DNA of 18,347 nt from Gryganskiella cystojenkinii. Lineage: Eukaryota > Mortierellomycota > Mortierellomycetes > Mortierellales > Mortierellaceae. This document shows positions 1 to 10,404 of the stretch, piece after piece (positions within the stretch are counted from its first letter, which is position 1; every line of letters starts with the position of its first letter). The DNA lies in the NCBI GenBank assembly GCA_015852425.1, contig JAAAIG010000599.1:6151-24497 (forward strand), read 5' to 3'. The notes under the pieces are model-generated. The model ran no database searches. It worked only from the letters and a program-made list of their open reading frames with translations, and was not told the origin of the DNA. Made by a program: the position numbers and the translations under genes.

Positions 1-837
1 CGGATGCTTGAGGCAAGTTAATTAGAAATAGAACTGGGACTTGCCTTCATCGCTGGTCAATGGCCATGCAAGGGCGAGAACAGCGACCTGACAGTGGGAA
101 GAGAAAGAGGTGGACAGAGATGAAGGAAAATAAAATAAAAAGAGGATTGACAGTGAGCTGCTGTTAGAAGCAGGGAGAGAGAGAGAGATAAAGAGTGCAA
201 TGGAGCGAGAAAGGAGGATGAAAAAGTAAAAGGAGGGATGGTAGAGAGGGAGGGGGAGCAAACATCCCACGAAAATGCAATAACGACAGTTTCGTTCATT
301 TCTGCTTTCTCCCAGTCGTTTCGCTATTTCTCTCTCTCTTCTCGTTCTTTTTTTGTCCTCTTTTCAATCCCCGTCTCTTCGCTTTCTGTTCGTCCACCTT
401 TTTCTTCTTTGTCTCCTCTTTCCCCTCTTTCCCTTCTTTCTGGTCTGCTCAATCGTCACTTTCGTTCCTTCTTTCTTCTTTCGTTCCTTCTTTTCCTCAT
501 TCTCCTTTTTTTCCCTGGAAGCAATCATATACGCACTCACAGATAAAACTCCTTTTCCTCGGCAAACTCACTCAACACCCTCGAGGAACTTCAAAAGTTC
601 TTTATTTTTTAATATTCGATTTGCAAGACCGACGACTGGACGATCGCCTCTATTCGCCTCATTCATTCATTTCTTCATTCATTATTCATTCATTCGAGCT
701 AATATTGCAAATATTGCATACCCCCCCTCCCGCCTTCCTCTTTTTCTTATTTTGTTTTTTTTTGTGAACCGCGCGACTTTATTGCTTTGTTTCCTAAACA
801 ACCATCCAGGATTCTGTCCCAACATTCATCACAATCC
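1..837. promoter_or_regulatory. Upstream region of the LEUNIG-like gene, possibly a shared divergent promoter
   Basis: No gene is supported here. The plus strand is purine-rich to about 250 (including a GA run near 174-188) and then switches to a long CT-rich stretch from about 300 to 520. CT-rich tracts precede the other genes in this window on their own coding strand, so the right half fits the promoter and leader of the co-repressor gene that starts at 838. The left half reads as CT-rich on the minus strand, as expected for a promoter firing leftward into a gene outside the window. The open frames here are low-complexity Ser/Phe/Leu strings produced by the CT tracts. I see no distinct TATA box that I would defend. 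Confidence 0.5.
660..695 (+). repeat. Imperfect CATT tetranucleotide repeat in the 5' leader
   Basis: About eight CATT/ATTC units with small interruptions lie 140-180 bp upstream of the co-repressor start codon. It is a simple-sequence tract in non-coding DNA and is likely length-variable between strains. Confidence 0.7.
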
Positions 838-3800
838 ATGGCACAGTCCCAGCAAAGGAAGCCAGGAAGCTGGGACAATGATCGCATGATAAAGTAAGGA
901 ACCCTCCCTCCCCCTCCGCAATCAGGAAAAATTGTGCTAATTGTCCAGAACATGGTCCAGTCGTGCCGCACTGATTGGGAGTCCACTTCACAGGGACAGG
1001 GAAGAAAGCACTGGTTGGAGCCACGATAGAGGAGAAAGAGGACAAAAGGTCGCGCAATTTCAACAGCATGACCACAAAAGAAAAACAATCAAACAAAACA
1101 ATCAGCAATCTGCAACGACGAACGACCAAAAGAAAAAAAAAAAACATAACAGCTACCAGGAAGGGGCGAGGAGAGAGCCTGAGAGGGAAGAATGAGAAGG
1201 AGGTGCTACTTTCTCCCTTTTCCCCCAACGCAACCCCTTTTGTTCACCAGGACGGGGAGATGGACAGAGTGACCAAGACGAAGGGGGGTCACCATGGACT
1301 TACTCATTGACCATCAGGATGAATGGACGTTCCAAGGTGGTTTTATTTATTTTTTGCGATGCTGTTTATTATCTGCTTTGCTCTGCCGATTGAGGACATA
1401 GGCCTCCCTTTTTCTTTTCTCCCATCGTGCTCTCACATCTTTCTGGGATAGAATCTACTCAGCGAGAAATGGGGACAAACTCAAAAAAAAACGATGATGT
1501 CGTCGGGAGGGGGGACAGAAAGGATTCAATCAGAAAAAGATACGCGAATGTGGGCAATGGAGATTTCCTTGGATTGATGAGAGTGGGATCATTTCGTAAT
1601 GGAGGGGAGCGTGAGGAGATCTTTTGTTTTCCTTCTCTTTCCCTTCCCTTTGTCTTCTTCCAAGACTTGCTGCTTATTAGTGCCATTTTTTGCATCTGCA
1701 GAAATGAAGGCTAGCTGTTCATTCGGGTCAAAAAAGTGAGGCAGGAAAAAAAAAAAGAAGACAGGAGAGAAGAAGACCTTCGCCACGACCAATGTGTTTG
1801 TGTCTTTTTGTTACTCTTTTTTTTTTTTGAGTTGTTTCCCGTTTCCTCCTTCTCACCCCTGTCGCGGGATGTTTTTCACTTCCTTTCCCTCTTTCTCTCT
1901 TTTCCGTCTCTCTTCTCCATGTTGGATCCGAGACTATCGATACCAGACCGCACTGCTGATCTATCATCAGGGATTAGCGATCACGATCAGTGTCAGCGTC
2001 CAGTCAACCAGTTTTTCAGTGAGCGAGTGTGCATGTGGGGGAGAGGGTGGTCGTGCTGTCGAGAGCAGGGCGGGAGGAAGGGTTTACTTCTTTTGTGTCA
2101 GGTCCATCAAAGATTGAACACGAGCGGTGAGCCAAGCTAGAAAACAGATGAAAACTAGTAGGCGAACGATCGGCAGGGGAGGGGGGAAGGAAAATGTGTT
2201 CTTGGCTCAGGACACCGGACCGTGTTGTCAAAACCACTCACTCCTGCTTCACATTCTATGCTCCTTTCGATATTGTTTTGCCTAACAGAGCGCTATCTTT
2301 TTCTTTGTTTTCCGACTTCTTTTCCTTAGTCTCTATATCTACGATTATTGTGTCAAGCGCAAGTTCCAGTCATCAGCATCCGCATTCGCAACCGAGGCAC
2401 AGCTAGGATCAGATACCAAAGTTGCCTTTGATACACCCGAAGGGTTTCTTTACGAATGGTTCACGGTCTTTTGGGATTGTTGGAACGCTGGCCAGAACCA
2501 AGCCGGTCAGAACCAAGCCGGTGCCTTTAGCAAGGATGCTGCCACTTTCATGGAGGTTTGTTTTCACTTCTCCACACGCAAACACAAACAAAAAAAAAAA
2601 AAACCTTGTGTCCAAAATCCAGACACCGACCTCGATTCATTGTTTCCCCCCCAAAAAGCTTTTTTTTGTCTTGGCCACTCACCGTGCTTCTCACCACTGT
2701 TTCTCATGAATAGCTGAACCCACTAGCGAGACAACTGATGCGCCCTCCTCAGGGTCAAATCCCTTTCCAGCTCCGGAATGGTCAACAAATGCAGCAACTC
2801 CAGCAACAACAGTTGCAACAACATCAGCAGCAACTCTTGCAACAGCAGCAACAACAACTGCTATTAAAGCAGCAACAGGGTCAGCAGCAGTCAATGGACC
2901 AACAGCAGGTGCAACAACAGGCTCAGCAACAACAACTGCAGCAGCAACAACAGGCCCAACAGCAAGCGCAACAGCAACAACAACAGGCGCAACAGCAGGC
3001 ACAGCAGCAGCAGCAACAAGTACAGCAGCATCATATTGCAATGCAGAATCAGCAGCACCCAGGGATGACGCCGAACGCAACACAGTCTCCAATCGCGATC
3101 CACATGCAGTCACCTCACCCACCACAACAACAACTCCAACAGCAGCAACTACAGGCCGCTCAGCAAGCAGGTGTAATGGCCATGCACGCATCACCTCAGT
3201 TCTCGGCCGCGCAAGCCGCTACTCCTCAATCCGGACCTATAGGATCAGTAAGTCTTCATAATACAAAGAGCGAAAGGACGAAAATAGAAGCTTTTTCTCG
3301 TTTCAGAAACTAACTCAGGATTGTTGTCGTAGCCTCAGCTAGCAAATCTTGTGCAAAAGACACCTCTCAGTGCTCGGGGAATGTAAGTGTGATTACTGTG
3401 ATGACACTTAGGCACGTAGAATCATGGAAGCTTGATCAGCAACTAATCCTCTGCGCATTTTTAATAAAAAATTAGCGGAATGATGAGTCCTGCACAAAAG
3501 CACGCTCTCCTTAAGCACAGCCAGGTCCAGCAACAGCAGCAACAACAGCTCCTTCTTCAGCAACAGCAACAACAATTCGCTCAACAGCAACAACAACAGC
3601 AGCAGGCTCAACAACAGGCCCAACAACAACATCAGGTCCAGCAAATGCATCAGCAGCAACAACAGCAGCAGTTACATCAGCAACAACAGCTGCAGCAATT
3701 ACAGCAGCAACAGCTTCTCCAACAAACACCAACGTTACAGCAAGGACCCATGCAATCTCTTGATCCCCAACAACAGCAAATGTTGCAGTTGCAACACCAG

Positions 3801-6800
3801 CAGAAAATGCAACAACAACATCAAGTACAACAACAACAGCTTCTTCAACAACGACAATTGCAACAGCTGGCCGCCGCTAGAGCTGCCGGAGTCATGCCCG
3901 CGGCCGATCACTCGTCACCTACGCCAAATGCTGGAGATCCCCAGATGGATTCACCACAGGATCGCAAACGGGCCAGGAACAATTCAAGCGGTGCATTTTC
4001 TCCCGCGATTGGCCAGCCAAATCAGGCGACACCATTACAGCAGCACGCTGCTCTCATGACCGCGAACGCAAATTCACCTATTGTGTCTAATTCACCGATC
4101 GTCAATAACGCTCCTCAGCCTATCGCAGCGGTCGTACCGCCAGTACCGGAGACACCGACGAAGGGAACCCGCAGAAAAAAATCTGTCAAGAAAGAGGCTT
4201 CGCTGGACCCAGGTCCGGATGCAGCAGCAGCAGCAGCAGCAGCAACGGCCGCTGCGACGCCAGCAACGCCGGCGGCTGTCTCAATGCCACAGCCTCAATT
4301 TACCGTGCCCGGCCCTGTGAACGGTCCCGTAGTAAATGGATGGGTCCAAGGCAGCCCCAGTGTCGCGCACATGCAACAGCAGCAGCTTCAGCAACAGCAG
4401 CAACAGACCCAAGGATCTCCGGCACTGCAACAACAACTTGGTCAAATGCAAGGGGCTATCCAACCACAGGTTCAGCAACAATTGCAGCAACATCAGCAAC
4501 AACAGCAGCAGATACAACAGCAACATCAGCAGATGCAGCAACAACAGCTTCATCAACAACAACATCAGCAGCTTCAGCAGCTTCAACAGCAGCAACAGGA
4601 GCAGCATCAGGCACAACTTCAGCAGCAGCAACACCAATTACAACAACAACAACAGCAGCAGCATCAGCAGCAACATATTCAGTTGCAGGCTCACTTTCAG
4701 CGGCAACAACAACAACAGCAGCAACAGCAGCAAATGGCCGCTGCAGGCGCTATGCAAGTTCGTCCGGGTATGATCCATCCGCCAATTCGTCCTGGTATCA
4801 GTCCAACCATTGGTCCAACGACACCAGGAGCGATTCAGTCCCCAGCAGCAAACCCTCAAATGTTGCCAGGGTTGATGACGCAGCCACAGTTGCAGGCTAG
4901 ACAGTTCCAACAAGCGCAACAGCAACGTATACAACAACAAATGCAGATACAGCAACAGATGCTCCAACAACAACATCAACAGCAGCAGCAACAGCAGCAA
5001 AACCATCAGCAACAATTGCAGCAGCAGCAGCAATTGCAGCAGCATGCCCAACAGCAGCAACAACAACAACAACCAGGCCAGCCTGGAGATATACAGCAAC
5101 AGCAGCAGCAAAACTTTATGTCGCCGAACCAACAACCGCAGCAGCTACAAGGACAAACACCTCAAGATTCTTCGCTTCTCAGCACCCAGAGTCCCGTACC
5201 TCATAACACGGTACCAAATGGTGTGCATGCCGTAGCTGATCAATCCGCGGGAGGCCTCAATCAGAACATGGATCCCAACATGCAGTCGGCACCCTCACCT
5301 TCAAATCAAGCACTTCAGAACCGACTCCAATCAATGCAGTCGCCGAATATTAGTAACAGCACACCCTCAACGCCTTTGAGCATGGGGTCTCCAAATAGTC
5401 GGGCAAGGATGGCTCAACAGCTACAGCAACAGCAACAACAACAACAGCAGCAGCAGCAACAGCAGCAGTACCTTGCTGCTCAACAGCAGGCTCAAAAGCA
5501 GCAACAAGCGATGATGTGGGCTCGCCCAGGCCAAATCACCCTGGATGTTTCCAAACTGCCGATCCAAAGACAACAACAAGCCTTGATGAACCAACAGCAT
5601 TTGACTGGAGGCGAGGTGAGAGAGGGGTTTAGAGCGAACGAGAACGTGTTTATTTATCGTTGCAACGTCAATGGGAAATTTTCAACTTATGCAATTTTAT
5701 CAAACCTATATTTTTTCTGTTTTTCTACAGGAGTACAATGGTTCACCGAATACAGGATCGCAGGGCGAAGTATCTTCGACGATTATCTCGCCCATGCCGA
5801 GTGGGATGGACAATGGCACGATGGGATCCGGAGGCGGTGTCGATGAGTTGGGAAGGATTCAGAACCTCTTAGACGACAGCAACGAGTTTGAGCAGATTGA
5901 GAACGATGGTCTGCAAATGGACATGGGTGTCGATGCGTTCGGGAACGTGAACTTGCTTAATCTGAGCGGCAATCAAGGTTTGTGATCAGTCTCTACTAAG
6001 CGATGTAATGCCGTTAGACAGAAACTCGTTTTTGTTTAATACCCTCTCTCCTTGTCTATTATGAAACGCCCACTGGATCGTCTAACCGATTTTTTTTTTC
6101 GTTTTTGCTACGTTTGCAACAACCATATAGATACTCAACTGCAGCTGTATGGTGGATTGAGTGGACATGCGCAAAAGGTCGGGACATGCGCCTTTTCATC
6201 GGATGGTCGTTGGTTGGCAAGTGCAGGAACGGACAAGAAAGTGTTGATATGGTCTGTCGTGGATAAGGAATTGAAAGCTACAATCGAGGGTGCCGAGGGT
6301 CATACGCAGAATATCACGAACGCCAGGTTTACGCCTGATGACCGACTGATTCTTGGGACTACCTCGGCGGACTCGACGGTTCGGATCTGGGATCTCAGTC
6401 CATTGACTCAGGGCAGTTCCAGTGTCCGTTCGCTTCAGGTGCTCAAGGGACACAAGACGAATGTCTCTGCGGTCGATTTCTGTCCAGGGATTGGAAGCAC
6501 CAAGTGTGTTTCTTGTGATTGTGATGGAGAACTTCGACTCTGGGACTTTGTGACGGGTCAATGTGAACGCATAATCAAATTGGTAACAACACAGCACCTT
6601 TCAAAGTTTTTTCCACCAAGAAATAAGCTTTAATGATCGTATATTAACGTTTACTTTATTTTCATTTCTTTGCCACCAATTTTTTTCTTTACTTACTAGT
6701 CCAACAAACCATCATTCTCTCTTCACCCCGTGCGGTATCACCCTCAAAACCCTAACATCATTGCTGCAGCAATGGGCGGTATGCTTTACACCATCCAACT

Positions 6801-7284
6801 CAGCGATCCTTCACCACAACCTCGACTGAACAACACGACCCACAACAAGAACATTTCGACCCTGGATTGGTCTGTAAAGGGCAACTTTTTGGTTACGGCC
6901 TCGGAAGACCAAGTCTGTGTCTGGGATACGAATCAGGTCAACCATTGGCGTGTCCTCGCTTCGCAACAATCTCAAAAGATTAGCAGTTGCGCTTTCCTCA
7001 AGCCTCTTGTTCCAGCCGGTGGCGCATCCTCTGCTTCGAATAATGCGGCGACGACCCGATTGATCTACGGCGAATACGAAAAGATCTGGATCTGGACATT
7101 TAACGCCGGTGGCTACATGGGTAGCACCCCCGTGGCTGATCCTCAGGCTCATCCAGGCGCGGCGGTCACAGCCTTGGCCTCTACCTCAGTTCAACTCGAG
7201 GGCAGTGATGGTTCGACTTTGGTCTTGGCGAGTGCTAGTGCTAGCAAGGACGGCAATTTGAAGCTATGGAAACTCCCTGGTTAA
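838..7284 (+). CDS. LUG: LEUNIG-like transcriptional co-repressor (LUFS/LisH, Gln-rich, WD40)
   Basis: Model: exons 838-893, 2330-2555, 2714-3247, 3333-3382, 3476-5615, 5731-5977, 6131-6582 and 6700-7284, summing to 4,290 nt (1,429 aa) with every junction GT-AG and in frame. Residues 12-95 form a LUFS domain: a LisH helix pair beginning MINLYIYDYCVKRKF, then GFLYEWFTVFWD, closely matching plant LEUNIG and Flo8/SSDP proteins. Residues 95-1000 are extremely Gln-rich, with a basic nuclear-localisation-like RRKKSVKK at 521-528 and an Ala run at 538-545. Residues 1086-1429 form about seven WD40 blades; CDCDGELRLWDF and SEDQVCVWDT match LEUNIG blades 3 and 5. By family knowledge such proteins are nuclear: LUFS binds adaptor or DNA-binding partners, and the Q-rich and WD40 parts recruit repressive complexes. 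Partners here are unknown. The ATG at 838 is chosen because it reads directly into the LUFS domain across intron 1. Exon 4 has two usable acceptors. Confidence 0.9.
894..2329 (+). other. Long first intron (1,436 bp) of the LEUNIG-like gene
   Basis: The donor GTAAGG follows the 18-codon first exon, and the acceptor TTCCTTAG precedes the rest of the LisH helix. The other introns of this gene are 85-158 bp, so this one is about ten times longer. It holds C-rich, A-rich and CT-rich low-complexity stretches and several short open frames with no recognisable domain. It may carry transcriptional or splicing control elements, or an alternative leader exon, but I could not identify a specific one. Confidence 0.75.
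2490..2519 (+). repeat. 15-bp in-frame tandem duplication inside the LUFS domain
   Basis: Two adjacent 15-nt units (GGCCAGAACCAAGCC, then GGTCAGAACCAAGCC) differ at one base and encode GQNQA twice. The duplication sits in the loop after the FWDCWNA segment and before the last LUFS helix, so it lengthens a loop and does not break a helix. Confidence 0.9.
4221..4244 (+). repeat. Uninterrupted (GCA)8 trinucleotide repeat coding for polyalanine
   Basis: Eight identical GCA codons encode Ala 538-545 of the co-repressor, just after its basic cluster. It is the purest trinucleotide run I noticed in the gene; the surrounding Gln tracts mix CAA and CAG. The same DNA read one frame over would be CAG/Gln. 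Confidence 0.9.
5424..5468 (+). repeat. Longest polyglutamine run, 15 mixed CAG/CAA codons
   Basis: Fifteen consecutive Gln codons alternate irregularly between CAG and CAA before a Tyr codon, near the end of the large Gln-rich exon. Such interrupted runs are normally less slippage-prone than pure CAG. Many shorter Gln runs of 3-9 codons occur from 2770 to 5580. Confidence 0.85.
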
Positions 7285-7928
7285 ATCGCTTCTTTTCTTT
7301 TCTCTTTACTTTCTTTCGTGTTTTTTTTTTCTGTAGTTTTGGGCTGCCGGCTTTTTTTCATTTGTGTTTCTTTCGCCTGCCTTTTTTTCTTTGTTCATAT
7401 ACCATGTAACACATCCGTTTGTTTTTTTCTTTTCTGTTTCCATTTTTTTTTTAGTTCTTCTTTTCATCCGCGCGCAACTTTCACATTTTTCTCCCTCAAA
7501 CAATCTCTCTTCTATCTAATTACTCCTCCCACCCTTTCCCCTTCCCACCTCGTCGTCTAACCTTGTATTACGTCCATTTCCCTACCACAAAAATAATAAT
7601 GATTGTTTTCGCTGCTTGTTTTGAAGAACAGAAACAATAAGAGATCTAAACACTGTTTTTTACTTCAAGAAAAGATAAGGTGAAGGGGTTGCTTTGCTAA
7701 TTCGTTGGATGGTTTGTTGAACTTCAAAAAAAAAAGAAAAAAAAAGAAAATGATAATAATAATAGAGATCCACTGGAGAGAGAAAAGAGTAAAGAAGGAT
7801 TGACTAAGAATCAAAAGGTATCGTAAGAGAGCAACAAAAAAAGTAGAACAGGGTGGGTAATCGATCTTTAAAAAATTAAGTGACGAGGAAGTGATGCTGA
7901 AGAGGGAAGTGGAGCCTTTGGGGGACTG
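7285..7928. other. Shared 3' region between convergent genes
   Basis: This 644-bp stretch lies between the stop of the LEUNIG-like gene and the stop of the minus-strand Rab32 gene. It is T-rich on the left (7290-7500) and A-rich on the right (7725-7850), with several AATAAT/AACAATAA elements near 7590-7640 and 7750-7765 that could serve as fungal polyadenylation signals. No coding gene is supported. Confidence 0.6.
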
Positions 7929-9498
7929 TCAGCAACAACCTTCTTTGGCCTTGCTCTGGGAGAGATGAACCCGATCCAACATGACAGCATCATCCGGATG
8001 ACGTTTTGATGCGAATTCCTCCTCGGTTAACAAGATGTCCTCGAGCAAGAACGTTACTGCGTCCTCAATGTTATTGTTGTCCTTCGCTGACGTTCCGAAC
8101 CTGTTTATGGTTAAAGAAAACGAAGAAGAAATAATGTCGTTAGTTGATTAGAAAAGACAAAAGAAGCGTCGATAGCGGATCTAAAAAAAAAAAAAAAAAC
8201 TAACGAGTCGTCCGAGTCCGCCTCGGTTAGTCCCCCCCCCCTCCCTTCCCTGCTTTGAGGAAGAATCTCTTTACCATTTTAAAAATCCGTGTTCTTCACA
8301 GAACTTTTCCATTTCTGCGGCATTTAGTCCTGGCGAATGATCCTCGTGCAAGTCCATCTGACATATAAAAAAAAAAATCAAAAAAAAAACCCAGCTTGTC
8401 AGTGTCTTCTATCAGAATTTCATATTTCTGATTGATCAATTTTCTTCTTCTCCAGAAAAGTCCAGGTTACCTTGTTCGCAAGCAAGATTGTCGGAATCGG
8501 TCCTCCACCCAACTCAGGGGGTAGCGAGACTTTAGAGTCCAAATCTGATTTCCATTTCGCTACGGCTTCAAATGTTTTAGGCCTTGTCACATCATAAACA
8601 ACCAATGCCGCGACGGCTTCCTTGTAATAGACCTATCACACAAGATGAAAGCGACAAAATAAGCATAGATCTTCATCAAAGGATTGCAGGGGTGCAATTG
8701 CGGTGTTGGCACCAAAGGAAATCTCTCGCTCGTTTCTTGTTGTAATGCTGTCTTATACTCTTCCTCCTGTCTGCGTTCCAGGTTTATCCGATTCCCGCTG
8801 TCTGTTTTGAAAACGGTTCTTGTTGTGTGAGCATCCTGATCGAGTTTGGTTGCACAGCGCTGTCCAGTTGTCCCAAGGGGAGTGCGGAGTCGCGGCACAA
8901 GAATAACAAACAAGCAGGTCCAGTCAGGCGTAACATTTCGTTCGGTGCATTGCTCCGTTGATTTGATTTGAAAAAAAAAAAAAAAAAACTGTGGTGTTTG
9001 ATGCTCGCTCATTTCCTGATACCATTTCTGGTGGTATCGTCCTCCTTCGTGTTGCAGGTTCTTTTAGGGTCCTCGCCTCTTGAGTGGTTCATTTTTTGAC
9101 ACTTGTCCTGTTTGTGGTTGATCTTTGTGTTTCTTTGATTTTTTTCTTGCATTACCCTAGTCATGTTTCCGAAACGTTCTTGTCCTGCGATATCCCAGAG
9201 TTGCATCCTTACGACAGTATCCGGTGCCCATTGAACCACTTTTAACGCAAAGTCCACGCCAATCTAAATCAAAGAGAGCAGAAGGTTAGAACCAAGTTCG
9301 ACGGGTAGAGTTTTTTTTTTAGCTTGGTTCAAAATAAGCTCTCTCCTCCCTTACTGTCGACTTGTAATTCATCGAGAAAATATTGTGGACGTATCGTTTG
9401 ATGATCGAGGTCTTGCCGACGCCGCTGTCGCCGAGGACCAGAACCTTGAACAAGTACTCTCGGATCTCTGTTGGATAAGCGTGGTTCTGATCGTGCAT
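7929..9498 (-). CDS. rab32: Rab32/Rab38-family small GTPase
   Basis: Minus-strand exons are 9498-9355, 9263-9156, 8632-8471, 8357-8275 and 8100-7929 (669 nt, 222 aa), all GT-AG and in frame. Visible motifs are the P-loop GDSGVGKT (23-30), switch-I Thr48, and WDIAGQE (71-77). The IAGQE form, in place of the TAGQE of most Rabs, together with GNMTRVYYKEAV and KWKSDLDSKV, marks the Rab32/38 clade. NKMD (137-140) and TSAK (169-172) complete guanine binding. The protein ends in KEGCC, a geranylgeranylated double-Cys tail that anchors it to membranes. Its length matches the family (about 210-225 aa). In animals Rab32/38 act in traffic to lysosome-related organelles and at mitochondria/ER; the fungal role is unknown. 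The first in-frame ATG after an upstream stop is at 9498, ten residues before the conserved core. The third intron-exon interval (8633-9155, 523 bp) is unusually long. Confidence 0.95.
9018..9038. repeat. Perfect 7-bp inverted repeat inside the long Rab32 intron
   Basis: GATACCA and TGGTATC flank a 7-nt loop within the 523-bp second intron of the Rab32 gene. A transcript from either strand could fold into a short hairpin. The flanks do not extend the stem convincingly, so it may be chance. Confidence 0.5.
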
Positions 9499-10404
9499 AG
9501 TCTTATTCGGTTGGTCTATATAAGGTGTGTTGTATGCGGTCTTGGCAGAGAGCGTCGTTGTTTGACTTTCGGGGAGTAAATTGAATTGCTGAGACTGTAA
9601 ATGTCAGTCGCAAGACAGGCTGGGTGATGTTACTGTTGGTGTGATGAGTCGAGTGTCACGAGATGAGTAGAATAGAAGGACGACTGATGGATGCAATGAA
9701 AAGAAAAGAAAAGAATAATGAAAGAAACAAAAAAAAAAAAAGAAGGATGAATTGCAGAAAAAGCCGAAACCAAATAGCTCTTTTTGGTTCCTGAGCAACC
9801 ACTTTGTCGGTCTTTTGTTTTGCGTCGTTCTTTTCTTCGCGGCGGCATGTCGTGCTTTGCGCCTGATTAGGGAACCAACACAACACCCCTTCACTCTCAC
9901 CGAAAGACCTGAAAGCCAAGGAAAACAAAACGTACACACAGACTGATGCCTCCCTTGGCTCACGCTCTCGGGAATGGCAATGTTCTCGGTGTTTTTGTGT
10001 TCCAATTTGTCAGACCCTCACAAGAACGCCTTCCCCCTATCGCAGACACATGCGCAGAATAGATTTCGGGCATCGTGTCTCCACAGCTTCCGGAAGACCA
10101 CTCTACCACCGTTAATTTCCTTCTATTTGAACTTTTTTTTTTGTTTTAACCATCTGCTCTCCATCGTCCTAAGTGCTCGATTGTATCCATGTTGGTAGTA
10201 TTGTTTTTTATGGAAAAGATTGGGTTGCAGTTGGTTGTTTTGCATATGTGAAGGCGACTCTCAATTGTGGTTGCTGGTGCTATGATGTTGTGCACTGAGT
10301 TTCGTTGAAAGGAGGCTCGTGTTATATAGATGAGGCCGAGAAGTAAAAAAAAAAAAGAAAAAAAAACCAATGTGAAGGAGATCATAGAGTCATTCTCTCT
10401 CTTC
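9499..10404. promoter_or_regulatory. Rab32 promoter and leader; 3' flank of the membrane-protein gene
   Basis: This 906-bp gap separates two tandem minus-strand genes. The stretch 9660-9750 is GA/A-rich on the plus strand, meaning CT-rich on the Rab32 coding strand, like the leaders of the other genes here. The right part (10130-10370) contains T- and A-runs that suit the 3' untranslated region of the gene ending at 10405. The open frames seen here contain no recognisable domain. Confidence 0.5.

Noticed and set aside
353..889. 178-residue open frame ending over the first coding exon
   Set aside because: Low-complexity Phe/Ser/Leu sequence from the CT-rich leader, out of frame with the LUFS start at 838.
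1480..1600. C/D-box snoRNA-like TGATG strings in intron 1
   Set aside because: No paired CTGA box at suitable spacing with terminal complementarity could be found.
2691..3194. Long minus-strand Val/Ala-rich open frame opposite the Gln-rich exon
   Set aside because: It is the antisense shadow of CAG/CAA repeats; composition follows the repeat and no domain is visible. The same applies to frames at 3408-3732, 4281-4637 and 4638-5135.
4336..4900. Plus-strand Ser/Asn-rich and Thr/Ala-rich open frames
   Set aside because: These are the other two frames of the CAG/CAA tracts inside the co-repressor exon.
5616..5730. Open reading through the intron after the large Gln-rich exon
   Set aside because: The 115-bp stretch has clear GTGAGA and TTTCTACAG ends; retention shifts the frame and stops at 5846 before the WD40 region.
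8587..9012. Minus-strand 141-residue open frame
   Set aside because: It is read-through of the long Rab32 intron into exon 3 in the wrong frame; its translation has no recognised domain.
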